A stretch of 64,000 nucleotides of DNA, taken from NCBI GenBank assembly GCA_951812625.1, contig CATOSP010000004.1:124001-188000 (forward strand), written 5' to 3'. Both the position numbers and the translations under genes were made by a program. This DNA comes from an uncultured Dehalococcoidia bacterium. Lineage in GTDB: Bacteria > Chloroflexota > Dehalococcoidia > Lucifugimonadales > UBA3495. Shown in pieces: positions 32,628-42,036 of this stretch. Position 1 is the first letter of the stretch. Each line of letters opens with the position of its first letter. The notes under the pieces are model-generated. The model saw only the letters and a list, made by a program, of their open reading frames with translations, searched no databases and was not told where the DNA came from.

Positions 32628-34289
32628 ATGCCCATGATGACCGGAAAACAGGCTTTCATGGAGATGCTGCGCGCCGAAGACGTGAAATACATCTTCGGCA
32701 ACCCCGGCACCAGCGAAAGCGCCATCATGGCATCCCTGCCAGATTACGCAGACATCCAGTACATGCTGGTAATTCAGGAAGGGGTGGGCATGGGAATGGC
32801 TGACGGTTACGCCACCGCCAGCGGCGCACCTGCCTTCGTTAACCTCCACATCGAGACAGGTCTGGCCAACGGCGTCAGCCTGCTCCACCATGCCTGGGAC
32901 GGCGGTACTCCCCTGGTCCTGACAGCCGGCAACAAGGACGCGCGGAAGCTGGCCGAGGGCCGCTCCGACCTGGTGGAGATGGCGCGCCAGTTCACCAAGT
33001 GGAGTGCGGAGGTAACCCATCCTGAGCAGGTCCCAAGCGTCATGCGCCGCGCCTTCACCGAAGCGAAGACTCCCCCAACCGGCCCGGTCTTCGTCGCCCT
33101 CGCCGCCAATGCCCTGGAAGACTCCGCGGATGTAGAAATCAGCCCATCGATTGACGGTTATCATCGGGCGTCGCCGGATCCGGCGGGCGTGGAAGCAGCC
33201 GCCGAATTGCTGGCCAAGGCGGCCAACCCGGTCATCTTCGCCGGAGACAGGCTGGCCCAGTCCGGTGGGACCGACGCGGCAGTACGCCTTGCCGAGTTGA
33301 TTGGCGCGACCGTGTACACCACGTCATACGCCCGGATGAACTTTCCCCAGAGCCATCCCCAATTTCTGGGACGCATCAACCCTTCCCTCCCGGCGTGGCG
33401 CGAGGAGCTTGCCAACGGTGACGTCGTGCTGGCCGTGGGTATGGACGTGTTCTCCGGGTTCTTCTACTTCTCCGGCAGCGTGCTTACCAAACGCACCAGC
33501 CTGATTCACGTAGACTCGGCTTCAAGGGCGATTGGCCGCAGCGAACCCACCCAGGTTGGCATCGTTGCCGACCCACGCGCGGCGCTGGCAGACATCCACG
33601 ACGCCGTCCAACAGAGGATGTCCGGCTCCCAACGGGAGGCCGCCCGCGGCAGGGCCGGTAACGTATCTGCCCGTAAGAAGCAGATGAAAGCCCAATGGGA
33701 ACTCCGACTCAAGGACACCTGGGACTCGCGCCCGATGTCGCCGGAGCGAATGATGGCCGAGGTGGCCCGCGCCTTGCCTGCGGACGCCATCGTGGTAGAT
33801 GACTCCATCAGTTCCAAGGACGCCCTTCACGGCGCTATCGATTTCGACCGGCCCGACTCCATCTATGGCGAGCGCATCGGCGCAATCGGATGGGGTATGG
33901 GTGCGGCGATGGGGGTCAAGCTGGCCCATCCTGACCGCCCGGTGGCGGCCGTGGTTGGCGACGGCAGCGCCATGATGACCGTCCAGGCCCTCTGGACCGC
34001 CGCCAACGCCGACATGCCGGTGGTATACCTGGTGTGCAACAACCGCTCGTACCGGATACTCAAAGTCAACATGAACATCTACAAGGCCCAGGTGCTGGGC
34101 GAGTCGCCACCCGGAGCCTACGTGGGGATGGACTTCCCCAATCCCCTGAATCTGGCGGGCATGGCCAACGCCTGCGGCGTCTTTGGCCGCGTCATTGAAG
34201 ACCCAACGGAAATCGCCCCCGCCATCGAGCAGGCCCTTGCCTCCGGCAAACCGGCGCTCCTCGATATCATGATTGACGGTTCGGTCTAA
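32628..34289 (+). CDS. TPP-dependent enzyme (benzoylformate decarboxylase/acetolactate synthase-like), copy 1
   Basis: The 553-residue product has the three-domain plan of thiamine pyrophosphate enzymes: an N-terminal PYR domain with the catalytic Glu (VIQEGVGMGMADGY), a central domain and a C-terminal PP domain with the TPP/Mg motif GDGSAMMTVQALWTAANADMP. NPGTSE near the start resembles benzoylformate decarboxylases. It probably decarboxylates or ligates a 2-oxo acid. The start ATG 32628 follows GGGGAG. The frame open from 32454 has no family sequence. It is transcribed away from the SDR/CoA-transferase run, and a subtilase gene follows 22 bp after its stop. Confidence 0.9.
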   Translation: MPMMTGKQAFMEMLRAEDVKYIFGNPGTSESAIMASLPDYADIQYMLVIQEGVGMGMADGYATASGAPAFVNLHIETGLANGVSLLHHAWDGGTPLVLTAGNKDARKLAEGRSDLVEMARQFTKWSAEVTHPEQVPSVMRRAFTEAKTPPTGPVFVALAANALEDSADVEISPSIDGYHRASPDPAGVEAAAELLAKAANPVIFAGDRLAQSGGTDAAVRLAELIGATVYTTSYARMNFPQSHPQFLGRINPSLPAWREELANGDVVLAVGMDVFSGFFYFSGSVLTKRTSLIHVDSASRAIGRSEPTQVGIVADPRAALADIHDAVQQRMSGSQREAARGRAGNVSARKKQMKAQWELRLKDTWDSRPMSPERMMAEVARALPADAIVVDDSISSKDALHGAIDFDRPDSIYGERIGAIGWGMGAAMGVKLAHPDRPVAAVVGDGSAMMTVQALWTAANADMPVVYLVCNNRSYRILKVNMNIYKAQVLGESPPGAYVGMDFPNPLNLAGMANACGVFGRVIEDPTEIAPAIEQALASGKPALLDIMIDGSV

Positions 34290-34311
34290 CCAACCAGTCT
34301 AGCCGCTAATC

Positions 34312-36786
34312 ATGATGCGCTCGTCTCTCACCTGCTCCCTCGCTATCTTCGTACTCTCCCTGCTATTTACCTCAACCCAGGGCGCTACTCTGCGGGCCTT
34401 CTCCTACGTGTCTGAGAACGCCGACGGACTCGTCGGCATCATCATTCACACCCCGAAGCCATACGACGACCTGAGCGGTAGGATAGAGGATATGGGCGGC
34501 GTAGTGACGGTGGAATACCGGAACGTTGATGCCGTAGCCGCCTCCATTCCAGCCCACCGCATGGGCCGTCTACTGGCATCAACCGGCGTCATCAGGGTCG
34601 AAAAAGACCCGATGGTTAACCTGCCGACGCCGCCGGAAGAATTGATGGGCATGAGGCCCCTGCCATTGGGTGAGGCAAGGTTGTTGACCCCGGAAACGCT
34701 GGCGGCGCAGATAGGCGAACTTCCCGAGAGCTACCGCAACTATCTGGCCGAATTGACCGGGGCCAGCGAAGTCTGGGAAGAGACCTCATTTGGCGCAGGG
34801 ACAATGGTCGCCGTTATAGATACCGGGACCGACGCCAGCCACCCTTGCCTCTCTGGTACCGGCGGGGCGGGCCTTCCAGAGATGCGGGTAATTGCGGGAC
34901 CTGACCTGTCGCCCGATGCAGGCACCGAGTTCGAGGGGTCAACGTCCCCAGACAACAACTATCACGGCACATTCGCCGCGGGTATGGTCGCATCCCACTG
35001 TTTCATGGCACTGGACAAACGAGTCCCCGAAGACGCGGAGTTGGCGGCGGTGTTGCAGGACCATTTCCCCCCAGGTACGGTGTTCACCAGCGGAAACAAC
35101 CTGATGGTCCCCTTGGTCGGCCTGGCCCCGGAAGCCAGCATCTACGCGGTCAAGGTCTTTCCCCATACCGGTTCAGGAGTTGCGACCTCAATCATCAACG
35201 CTGCGGTGGACCACATTATCACCATGAAGGAACGGTCGAACGCCGGACTCGCCGACGGCGTAGACGTGGACATTATCAACATGAGCCTTGGCGGAGCATC
35301 CCTCGCGGACGGCCTGACTCTGGGTGAGCAGTTGGTGGATGCGGCCACGAGGGCAGGAATGCTGGTTGTGGTCTCTGCAGGCAACGAGGGACCCGCGCCT
35401 GTGTCGGTCTCTTCTCCCGGCACGGCCTTTACCGCCCTGACGGTAGGGGCAGCCAGTGATCCGGCTCACACCCGTATCTTCTGGGACACCCTATTCGGAC
35501 CAGGCCAGGGGGTCACCCTGTATTCCGGCGATGATCTCCGCGCCGCCGACTTCAGCGCCCGCGGCCCCCTGGCGGACTGGCGTCCCGGTCCCGACGTTGT
35601 GGCCACCGGGGTCTTCAATGTCTCGCTGACACCTGGCGGAGGCATAGCCTGGTCATCCGGTACGTCCTTTTCCGCTCCGGCTGTCGCCGGAGGCGCGGCA
35701 CTACTCACCGCGTGGGCCAAGGCGAATGAACCCGAAGCCGGCCCTATTGCCATCCGCAACGCCGTCATAGACGGCGCGGTCTCGATGGGACCTGAATGGA
35801 GGCGCAGGTCCCAGGGCGGGGGTTACATCAACGTGGCCCGTTCCCTGGGTATGTTGAGGGTGGACCACATAGACAATTCTCTCAGATCCTACTCTCTGGA
35901 TGGGACCGTGCCCAACGTCCGCTTTGAGAACGGCACTTTCACCACCGTCGTGGACGGTCTGGGTCCTGCCAGGACGGCCGACTTCGTTTTCGAGATCGAC
36001 CCGACCACTGAGTACGTGGTCATTGACCTGAGCGATGTTGGCATTGATCCCGACCCCGTGCCCACATCATTCCCCAACTCCATAGAGCTTTACCTGAAGG
36101 GTTCCAAGCGCGGCGGCACCTCCTACATCTTGTACAGTGCAAACGTGTTCGGGAGTTCGAGAATCGTACTTGGCGACGGCTCTCTCAGACTGCAAGGTCC
36201 GATATATCCCTTCACGGCAGGCCGGGTGCCGCTGGAACCGGGTCTGATCAAGCTGACTGTTCAGGGCGATTGGACGAACAGCGGAAACGTTGGGGCTACC
36301 GTAACAATCCGGCGCATCGGTGGCAAGGACACCCCGGAAACCGGGCCTAGGCTGGGGCAGGGCGATACTGTCCTGGTCCCTGTCCACGTTGCTCCGGGCA
36401 CCGAGGCGGTCCGGTTTCGTCTCGGCTGGGACCACGACTGGTCACGGTTCCCGACCAATGACTTGGACATGTACCTTTGCCGACCGGGGTTCCTCCCATA
36501 CTTCGACTTCAGCGGCGCAACAATCGACTCTCCGGAGAATCTGACCGTTCGCGCCCCGGAGCCGGGTACCTGGTACGTCATGGTACTGGGCTTCGCGGTA
36601 ACCACTGGGACCGACGCCTATTACCTGGACGTGGAAACCCTTACGTCCGGCGAAGCCATCCCTGCAAGCCCCGCTTCGTCCGGAGATTCGGCCTCTCCGC
36701 TGCTCAAATCCACCGGGCCGGGCAGTTTCCATGACTCCGAAGACGGGCACCGGGAACTGGCATTCCAGGGTAAGTCCTGCTTCTAG
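34312..36786 (+). CDS. Secreted S8 (subtilisin-like) serine peptidase
   Basis: The 824-residue protein has a signal peptide (LAIFVLSLLFTSTQG), an inhibitor-like propeptide (about 30-110), and a subtilase domain with catalytic Asp170 (VIDTGTD), His218 (YHGTFAAGMVASH), the oxyanion Asn in VVSAGNEGP, and Ser452 (GTSFSAPAVAGG). About 330 C-terminal residues form beta-rich domains of the pre-peptidase C type (DWTNSGNVGATVTI; DNDLDMYL-like ending LDMYLCRPG). It is probably an extracellular protease that degrades proteins for peptide uptake. There is no strong ribosome site before the ATG, and it may be translationally linked to the TPP enzyme gene 22 bp upstream. Confidence 0.92.
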   Translation: MMRSSLTCSLAIFVLSLLFTSTQGATLRAFSYVSENADGLVGIIIHTPKPYDDLSGRIEDMGGVVTVEYRNVDAVAASIPAHRMGRLLASTGVIRVEKDPMVNLPTPPEELMGMRPLPLGEARLLTPETLAAQIGELPESYRNYLAELTGASEVWEETSFGAGTMVAVIDTGTDASHPCLSGTGGAGLPEMRVIAGPDLSPDAGTEFEGSTSPDNNYHGTFAAGMVASHCFMALDKRVPEDAELAAVLQDHFPPGTVFTSGNNLMVPLVGLAPEASIYAVKVFPHTGSGVATSIINAAVDHIITMKERSNAGLADGVDVDIINMSLGGASLADGLTLGEQLVDAATRAGMLVVVSAGNEGPAPVSVSSPGTAFTALTVGAASDPAHTRIFWDTLFGPGQGVTLYSGDDLRAADFSARGPLADWRPGPDVVATGVFNVSLTPGGGIAWSSGTSFSAPAVAGGAALLTAWAKANEPEAGPIAIRNAVIDGAVSMGPEWRRRSQGGGYINVARSLGMLRVDHIDNSLRSYSLDGTVPNVRFENGTFTTVVDGLGPARTADFVFEIDPTTEYVVIDLSDVGIDPDPVPTSFPNSIELYLKGSKRGGTSYILYSANVFGSSRIVLGDGSLRLQGPIYPFTAGRVPLEPGLIKLTVQGDWTNSGNVGATVTIRRIGGKDTPETGPRLGQGDTVLVPVHVAPGTEAVRFRLGWDHDWSRFPTNDLDMYLCRPGFLPYFDFSGATIDSPENLTVRAPEPGTWYVMVLGFAVTTGTDAYYLDVETLTSGEAIPASPASSGDSASPLLKSTGPGSFHDSEDGHRELAFQGKSCF

Positions 36787-36912
36787 CAGGGAGTCCGGCG
36801 GAGTTTTGGTATACTGTCGGCGGAGAAGCCCTTGATGCCGGATAAACCCCTCTACTACTCCGGAATCCAATCCCCACGCTGAAAACGAGACTGGACACGT
36901 AAGGAGCCGAAG

Positions 36913-37818
36913 ATGGCAGAATACACCGCGTACTTCAACGGCGAGTGGATGCCCTTCAGCCAAGTCAAGATAGACCCCATGGACCGGGGGTTCTTGGTGG
37001 GAGACGTGATTTTCGACGTGGCCCGGACCTTCAACGGTAAGAGCTTCCGGATGGGACAGCACATCGACCGCCTCTACCGTTCCCTGAAGTACGTGCGCCT
37101 CGATCCGGGACTGTCTCCACGCGAGATGCACGACATCAGCGAGGAGGTAATTACCCGCAACCAAGAGCACCTCGGCGAGGCCGGAGACTTCACCATCACC
37201 CAGTTCATTACTCGTGGCCCGGGCCAGTGGTCCCGCAGCGCCGGTCCGCCTGCAGTCTGCGTCAAGGCTGCTCCGGTGGCCTTCGGGCGTTACGCCAGCC
37301 TATTCAAGGACGGCGCCCACGGCGTCATCACCCGCACCCGCAGCTACCCCGTGGACGCTCTGGACCCCAAGGTGAAGCACTACAGCCGCATGAACTTCAA
37401 CCTCGCTGACATGGAAGCAGCGGACGTAGACCCCGAAGGCTGGCCCATCCTCACCGACACCTACGGTAACCTGACCGAGGGTACGGGCTACAACGTGTTC
37501 CTGGTGACCGACGGCGTGATCCGCACTCCCGGAGACCGTAATATCCTCCAGGGCATCTCCCGGGGTATGGTCTTCGACCTGGCCAACCAGCTTGAGATTC
37601 CTCTGGTAGAGGAAGACCTGCAACCCTACGACATGTACACTGCCGACGAAGCCTTCTTCTCCAGCACCAGTCCCTGCGTACTCCCAGTTACGGTGGTGGA
37701 CAAGCGCGAGGTCGGCGATGGACGGCCCGGTCCCATAGTCCAACAGTTGCTTGCAGCGTGGAGCGAATCGGTGGGTATGGACATCGTGGACCAATTCGAG
37801 CGCTTCGAGCGCAGCTAG
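36913..37818 (+). CDS. Class IV aminotransferase (branched-chain/D-amino acid type)
   Basis: The 301-residue product is a fold-type IV PLP enzyme. Conserved sites are FNGEWMPFSQVKIDPMDRGFLVGDVIFD at the start, the PLP Lys at about 155 (KVKHYSRMNF), EGTGYNVFLV with the PLP-phosphate-binding Glu region, and FFSSTSPCVLPV near the end. It would transfer amino groups between amino acids and 2-oxo acids, or act as a lyase. AAGGAG lies nine bases before the ATG. The gene follows the peptidase gene by 126 bp and precedes cinA-like and ridA-like genes. A RidA next to a PLP enzyme fits removal of reactive enamines. Confidence 0.9.
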   Translation: MAEYTAYFNGEWMPFSQVKIDPMDRGFLVGDVIFDVARTFNGKSFRMGQHIDRLYRSLKYVRLDPGLSPREMHDISEEVITRNQEHLGEAGDFTITQFITRGPGQWSRSAGPPAVCVKAAPVAFGRYASLFKDGAHGVITRTRSYPVDALDPKVKHYSRMNFNLADMEAADVDPEGWPILTDTYGNLTEGTGYNVFLVTDGVIRTPGDRNILQGISRGMVFDLANQLEIPLVEEDLQPYDMYTADEAFFSSTSPCVLPVTVVDKREVGDGRPGPIVQQLLAAWSESVGMDIVDQFERFERS

Positions 37819-37893
37819 ACTCCCGCATTAGCAGTGGGACTATCAGGGGTGCCATATCAGGTCAAACTCCCTCAAACTCTCCAGGAGGCGATC

Positions 37894-38382
37894 ATGTCAG
37901 ACCTTAGTTCGATGGCGGGGTCGGTGGGCGCGCTGCTCAAGGAACGTGACCATTCCGTAGCGGTGTCCGAATCATCCTGCGGCGGTCTCATATCGGCGTC
38001 CCTCGTTGCGGTGCCCGGCGCGTCTGCCTACTACGTGGGCGGAGCGGTGGTGTATACCCGGGTGGGCCAGAAGGGGTTGCTCCAGGTGCCTGATGAGGCT
38101 ATGACCGGCATTCGCGCCAGCAGCGAACCCTACGCCCTGCTCAACGCCCGGACCGTCCGAGAGTCGCTGGGAACGACCTGGGCGTTAAGCGAAACAGGTG
38201 CAAGCGGCCCCACGGGCAACCGTTACGGTGACTCGGCAGGGCACGCCTGCATCGCAGTGTCTGGCCCCGTGGAAAAGGCAATCACCGTGGAAACTCGCCA
38301 CGGCGACCGGGAGATCAACATGTGGTCCTTCGCCCGCGCCGCGCTGGACTTGTTGGAACAGTGCGTAAAGGAATCGGCATAG
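37894..38382 (+). CDS. CinA-like nicotinamide-nucleotide amidohydrolase domain protein
   Basis: This 162-residue protein corresponds to the stand-alone C-terminal domain of CinA (PncC), which deamidates nicotinamide mononucleotide in pyridine nucleotide salvage. Visible are SVAVSESSCGGLISASL, the typical catalytic Ser stretch, YYVGGAVVYTR, and ETGASGPTGNRYGD near the end. The start ATG 37894 follows CCAGGAGG, and a frame open from 37834 lacks a ribosome site. It lies between the aminotransferase and RidA genes in an evenly spaced plus-strand run. Confidence 0.88.
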   Translation: MSDLSSMAGSVGALLKERDHSVAVSESSCGGLISASLVAVPGASAYYVGGAVVYTRVGQKGLLQVPDEAMTGIRASSEPYALLNARTVRESLGTTWALSETGASGPTGNRYGDSAGHACIAVSGPVEKAITVETRHGDREINMWSFARAALDLLEQCVKESA

Positions 38383-38428
38383 CCCGCAGTGGAGCGGGGC
38401 CGGGCGGGTTCGGACTGGAGGGGTTGAC

Positions 38429-38893
38429 ATGCCTGTCGTAGAAGCGAAACTCGCTGAATTGGGGTATGAGTTGCCGCCCCCTCCGCCATCAGCGGGCAAC
38501 TATCTGCCCACGGCTCGCAGCGGCAATGTAATGTGGTTGGCCGGTGTCGGTTCACGGGGCGCCGATGGCAGTGGAATCACCGGCAAGCTGGGCAGCGACC
38601 TGACCGTGGAGCAGGGGTACGAGGCGGCCCGGCGTTGCGCCCTGAACCTTCTCTCCCGCATGAAGGCGGAGCTGGGAGACTTGGACAGGGTATCGCGGGT
38701 GCTCAAGGTGGTAGGGATGGTGAACAGCGCCCCTGAGTTCGGTGAGCAGGCCCGGGTCGTGGACGGGGCTTCTGACCTGTTCGTCGCTCTCTTTGGAGAC
38801 AACGGCCGCCACGCCCGCTCTGCCCCCGGCATGGGCGCACTGCCTGGGGGCACCGCAGTTATCGTCGAGTGCGTCATAGAACTGAGCGAGTGA
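38429..38893 (+). CDS. RidA family protein
   Basis: The 154-residue product belongs to the RidA/YjgF/UK114 family, which hydrolyses reactive enamine and imine intermediates made by PLP enzymes. It shows GYELPPPPPSAGNYLPTARSG at the start, VEQGYEAARRCALNLLSRMKAELGDLDRVSRVLKVVGMVNS, and the C-terminal ALPGGTAVIVECVIELSE. The usual catalytic Arg position near RSAPGMGALP is present. It belongs to the longer YjgF-subgroup variant with an N-terminal extension. The gene sits 47 bp after the cinA-like gene with a GGAGG site. Confidence 0.9.
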   Translation: MPVVEAKLAELGYELPPPPPSAGNYLPTARSGNVMWLAGVGSRGADGSGITGKLGSDLTVEQGYEAARRCALNLLSRMKAELGDLDRVSRVLKVVGMVNSAPEFGEQARVVDGASDLFVALFGDNGRHARSAPGMGALPGGTAVIVECVIELSE

Positions 38894-38933
38894 TCGGTCG
38901 CATGATGCCCCTGATAACCTCGCCTGGAGTGTG

Positions 38934-39698
38934 ATGGACGACGAACTGCTGGTCGAGAAATACATGGCGGCGCGGACCGACCGGTCGCTCGTGGTGCTGG
39001 AGGGATTTCATGCTCTAAAGCACGCGGTACGTTTCGGTGCAGAGTTGCTCGACGTGCGGTGCACGGACACCGGCGACCTGGCCCGTCTCTCCCGGGAACT
39101 GGCCGCAGATGTTTACGTCCCGGTCCTCGATGCGGCTACCGAAGTCCCTCCCGGTGTCTTCACTCGCCTCTCGCCTGGGTCCATCCCGACTGACGCGATT
39201 GGCCTCGCCAAACGACCCGAAGTATCGCTGAGCGCCATACTTGAGAATCCAGCATCCGCGCCGGTAGTACTGCTGGAGCGGCCCCGGAACCTAGGCAACA
39301 TAGGAGCGTCGGTGAGGGCAGCAGCCGCCGCAGGAGCTGCTGGTGTTGTATCCACTGGGGAACACGACCCTTGGAGCCCTGGAGCAATGTCCGGAGGGGC
39401 CGGCCTTCAATACGCTCTGCCAGTGGTGCAGGTCGCTACCTTGCCCGAATCAGACCGCCCTCTTGTGGCCTTCGACCCGAACGGAGAACCTCTGCATCTC
39501 GCGGTGGTTCCGCCACGCTCAATCCTGACATTCGGTTCGGAACGGGCCGGACTGAGCCGGGAAACTAGGGAGAGAGCAGACCTCTGCGTATCCATACCAA
39601 TGGCGCAGGAGGTGTCCAGCCTTAACCTAGCCACTTCAGTGGCTGTAGCCCTCTACACCTTGAAATTCCGCCATGGGGCTGAATGGTCATCCGGCTGA
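38934..39698 (+). CDS. TrmH/SpoU-family RNA 2'-O-methyltransferase
   Basis: The 254-residue protein is a SPOUT-class RNA methyltransferase. Its three family motifs are RPRNLGNIGASVRAAAAAG (motif 1), LTFGSERAGLS (motif 2) and SIPMAQEVSSLNLATSVAVALY (motif 3), which form the knotted AdoMet site and catalytic Arg. The N-terminal 95 residues resemble the RNA-binding substrate domain (LEGFHALKHAVRFGAEL). It would methylate a ribose in tRNA or rRNA. The start is ATG 38934, directly after a GTG, with CTGGAG just upstream. Confidence 0.9.
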   Translation: MDDELLVEKYMAARTDRSLVVLEGFHALKHAVRFGAELLDVRCTDTGDLARLSRELAADVYVPVLDAATEVPPGVFTRLSPGSIPTDAIGLAKRPEVSLSAILENPASAPVVLLERPRNLGNIGASVRAAAAAGAAGVVSTGEHDPWSPGAMSGGAGLQYALPVVQVATLPESDRPLVAFDPNGEPLHLAVVPPRSILTFGSERAGLSRETRERADLCVSIPMAQEVSSLNLATSVAVALYTLKFRHGAEWSSG

Positions 39699-39801
39699 CC
39701 CGGATCGCTGTTCAGTACCTCTCCATAGATCAACGGCAATCCGGGCCGAACATCCCCCATCCCTCAGGCGAATTAGGAGACTTTTGGATATCCGGGACCC
39801 G

Positions 39802-40218
39802 TCAGAGGTTCATGGCCTCCAGGCCCACCCGTGCTAGGTCTTCGTCCCTCTGACCGCTGGGGTATCCGCCGACGCCGATTCCGCCCAGGATGACGCCGTC
39901 TTTCCTGATGACGAGGCCCCCTTGGTTGGGAGTCAGCATGGGATCGCCCATGTCGGCGACTATCCTTCCACCGGCACGGACGTTGTCGCCGTGAGCACCG
40001 GAGTCCTGCCCCATCATGGCCGAGGTATAGGCCTTGCGGATGGCGTGGCGGCGGCTGAACATCCTGAGATTGTCCATCTTGGCGTACGCCACCAGGTTTC
40101 CCGTGTCGTCGACGATGGCCATCGCCACCGGCTCTTCGGGAAGCTCCACAGCCTTCTGGATCATGGCGTTCATCGCCGCCCGGACCTGTTCAAAGCTGAG
40201 GTACGGGTTTTCTGGCAT
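39802..40218 (-). CDS. GlcG/HbpS-type heme-binding-like protein
   Basis: This 138-residue product matches the small GlcG/HbpS (DUF336) family: YLSFEQVRAAMNAMIQKAVELPEEPVAMAIVDDTGNLVAYAKMD at the start, RRHAIRKAYTSAMMG, GGLVIRKDGVILGGIGVGGYPSGQRDEDLA at the end. Members bind heme or assist glycolate and other catabolic pathways; the role is unclear. ATG 40218 follows AGGAG. The frame stays open upstream over the FAH gene, but that portion is a shadow. It lies 35 bp downstream of the FAH-family gene and is probably cotranscribed. Confidence 0.87.
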   Translation of the reverse strand: MPENPYLSFEQVRAAMNAMIQKAVELPEEPVAMAIVDDTGNLVAYAKMDNLRMFSRRHAIRKAYTSAMMGQDSGAHGDNVRAGGRIVADMGDPMLTPNQGGLVIRKDGVILGGIGVGGYPSGQRDEDLARVGLEAMNL

Positions 40219-40253
40219 ATTGGCCACCTCTCCTGCGAATCGAAAGTCTGGGT

Positions 40254-41177
40254 CTAGGAGTATTTGCCGGAGATCTGTGGAGTGGTGCCTTCCAGGCCTT
40301 TCCGATCGCGCTCCAACCGCGTCTCGCGGAGCCAGGTGCGCTTCAGGTTGTCCTTTACGTTGATGCGCAGGGTGCCCAGCCCTTCGCATTCCAGATCTAC
40401 CAGATCCCCATCCTGGAAGGCGCTCAGGCCTCGGTGGTTGGTGCCGGTGGCCACCACGTCCCCGGGTTCCAGCGGGTGGATGGAGCTGACCCATTCCACC
40501 ACCCTGGGAATCTGGTGGGCCATATCGTTGGTGTTGAAGTTCTGCTTAAGCTCCTCGTTAACCCAAAGCCGTACCTGCAGGTTTTGGGGGTCGGCAATCT
40601 CGTCAGCGGTGACCAGCCACGGCCCCATCGGAGCGAAGGTCTCCCGAGACTTCATCTGGTAGAACGTGTTGCCCGCCGGCGGCAGGCCTCGAGCAGAGCC
40701 GTCGATGAAGTTCAGATATCCGAAGATATAATCAAATGCTTCGTCCGCGCTGACGTGGGAAGCCCGCTTGCCAATGACGAAAGCTAGTTCTGCCTCGCCC
40801 TCGAAGATGCTGGCGGGTACGTCCGGCAGAATCATAGTGTCCCCGCTGCCAATCACTGCGTTGGCCGACTTGTGGAAGGCGTTGATAGGAGCGGGGGCGT
40901 CCCGGGTACCGTCCTCCATGTAGTTGACCGCCATTGCAACGATGTTATTTGGCTTGGGCAGCGGCGACCGGATTCTAACCTGGTCAACCGAGACTCCGGC
41001 GCCCCGGTCAATCACGCTCTGGAGACCGGCGCGTTGGTTGGGAAAATCCTCAATCAGGCGGTTCATCAGGTCCTGCGGGGAGGTGTGGGAGATACCGCTG
41101 ACTGCTTCCGACAGGTCCACCACGTTGTTTCCGCTTACTGCTCCGAGCTTGAAATCATCGTAGAAAACCAGCTTCAT
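40254..41177 (-). CDS. Fumarylacetoacetate hydrolase-family protein
   Basis: The 307-residue protein has the FAH C-terminal catalytic fold: KPNNIVAMAVNYMEDG, SIFEGEAELAFVIGKRA with metal-binding Glu residues, GYLNFIDGSARGL, ETFAPMGPWLVTADEI, and EPGDVVATGTNHRG. These enzymes hydrolyse or decarboxylate acyl-pyruvates and similar C-C bonds with Mg2+. ATG 41177 is preceded by GGAGGAG; a 17-residue extension upstream is rejected. It fits the window's theme of breaking C-C bonds in oxo acids. Confidence 0.92.
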   Translation of the reverse strand: MKLVFYDDFKLGAVSGNNVVDLSEAVSGISHTSPQDLMNRLIEDFPNQRAGLQSVIDRGAGVSVDQVRIRSPLPKPNNIVAMAVNYMEDGTRDAPAPINAFHKSANAVIGSGDTMILPDVPASIFEGEAELAFVIGKRASHVSADEAFDYIFGYLNFIDGSARGLPPAGNTFYQMKSRETFAPMGPWLVTADEIADPQNLQVRLWVNEELKQNFNTNDMAHQIPRVVEWVSSIHPLEPGDVVATGTNHRGLSAFQDGDLVDLECEGLGTLRINVKDNLKRTWLRETRLERDRKGLEGTTPQISGKYS

Positions 41178-41341
41178 GGCTCCTCCATTCTTGCAGCATC
41201 GTGTGGTACCGGGCTGGAACCACGGCAATTAAATGAGTCGTAGCACGGCCATGTGGAACATTGACCAGCCGTGGTTCGGACGCTGGAATGATAACCATTC
41301 CACTGTAGGCTATCAAGGCTTGAAGAGCACGCCGCGTCTTT

Positions 41342-41944
41342 CTACTTCTTGATGCCGGACCAGATGATGTCCACGGTCTGCTCTGCCCAGGTGTCGGAGA
41401 TGCTCCCGCCAGTGATGTATTCCGCGTAGTATGAGCCGATCAACATGCTGACGGTTGTGTCCAGGTCCACGTCGTCCCTGATTTCGCCTCGGTCGGCAGC
41501 CGTTTCCAGCACCCGCCGGATAAGCGTGCGACGGGGCAGCAGGACTCTCTCCCGGAACAGGTCCAGCAGTTCCGGCGTATGCGTCCGTTCAGCGAGAAGC
41601 GCACCTATGATGCCCATGCCCCGGTTATGCTCAATACGGTTGCGGAAGACCTCCAGATAGGCGAGCAGGTCGCCCAGCGTGCTTCCGGTATCGGGAGGGG
41701 CCTCTTCCTCGATGAGGGCCGAAACTGCGGCGGTGGCCAGGTCTGCCTTGCTGGCCCACCGTTTGTATATGGTCGCCTTGGTGGTGCCCGCGGCCGCGGC
41801 GATCGTATCTACGGACATCCGGTGGTAACCACTGGCCGCCAGTTGATTCTGGGTGGCCTGAATGACGGCCCAGTCGATCCCGGGGTCCCGTGGCCTTCCT
41901 CTACCGCCGCATGGGGTAGAATTTGATAGCTGATTCATAACCAT
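41342..41944 (-). CDS. TetR/AcrR family transcriptional regulator
   Basis: The 200-residue product has an N-terminal TetR helix-turn-helix (YHRMSVDTIAAAAGTTKATIYKRWASKADL) and a variable ligand-binding C-terminal domain. It is transcribed away from an MFS-EmrA-EmrB efflux operon, and the 178-bp spacer contains two inverted repeats over the promoter. It is therefore probably the local repressor that releases efflux when a toxic compound binds. The N-terminus carries a basic GRGRPRDPG stretch typical of the family. Confidence 0.93.
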   Translation of the reverse strand: MVMNQLSNSTPCGGRGRPRDPGIDWAVIQATQNQLAASGYHRMSVDTIAAAAGTTKATIYKRWASKADLATAAVSALIEEEAPPDTGSTLGDLLAYLEVFRNRIEHNRGMGIIGALLAERTHTPELLDLFRERVLLPRRTLIRRVLETAADRGEIRDDVDLDTTVSMLIGSYYAEYITGGSISDTWAEQTVDIIWSGIKK

Positions 41945-42036
41945 CTCCAGGCTTGGACCGCGACCATCCCGTCAGGGGACGGGCCCATGCGCCGCTTCCC
42001 GGGCGACAGAGCAGGATGGAGAACGTTCTCAGTGAT

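Noticed and set aside
39802..40494. A 230-residue version of the GlcG-like protein
   Set aside because: The first about 92 residues overlap the FAH gene in another frame and are Arg/Pro/Gly-rich shadow sequence. ATG 40218 with AGGAG gives the family length.
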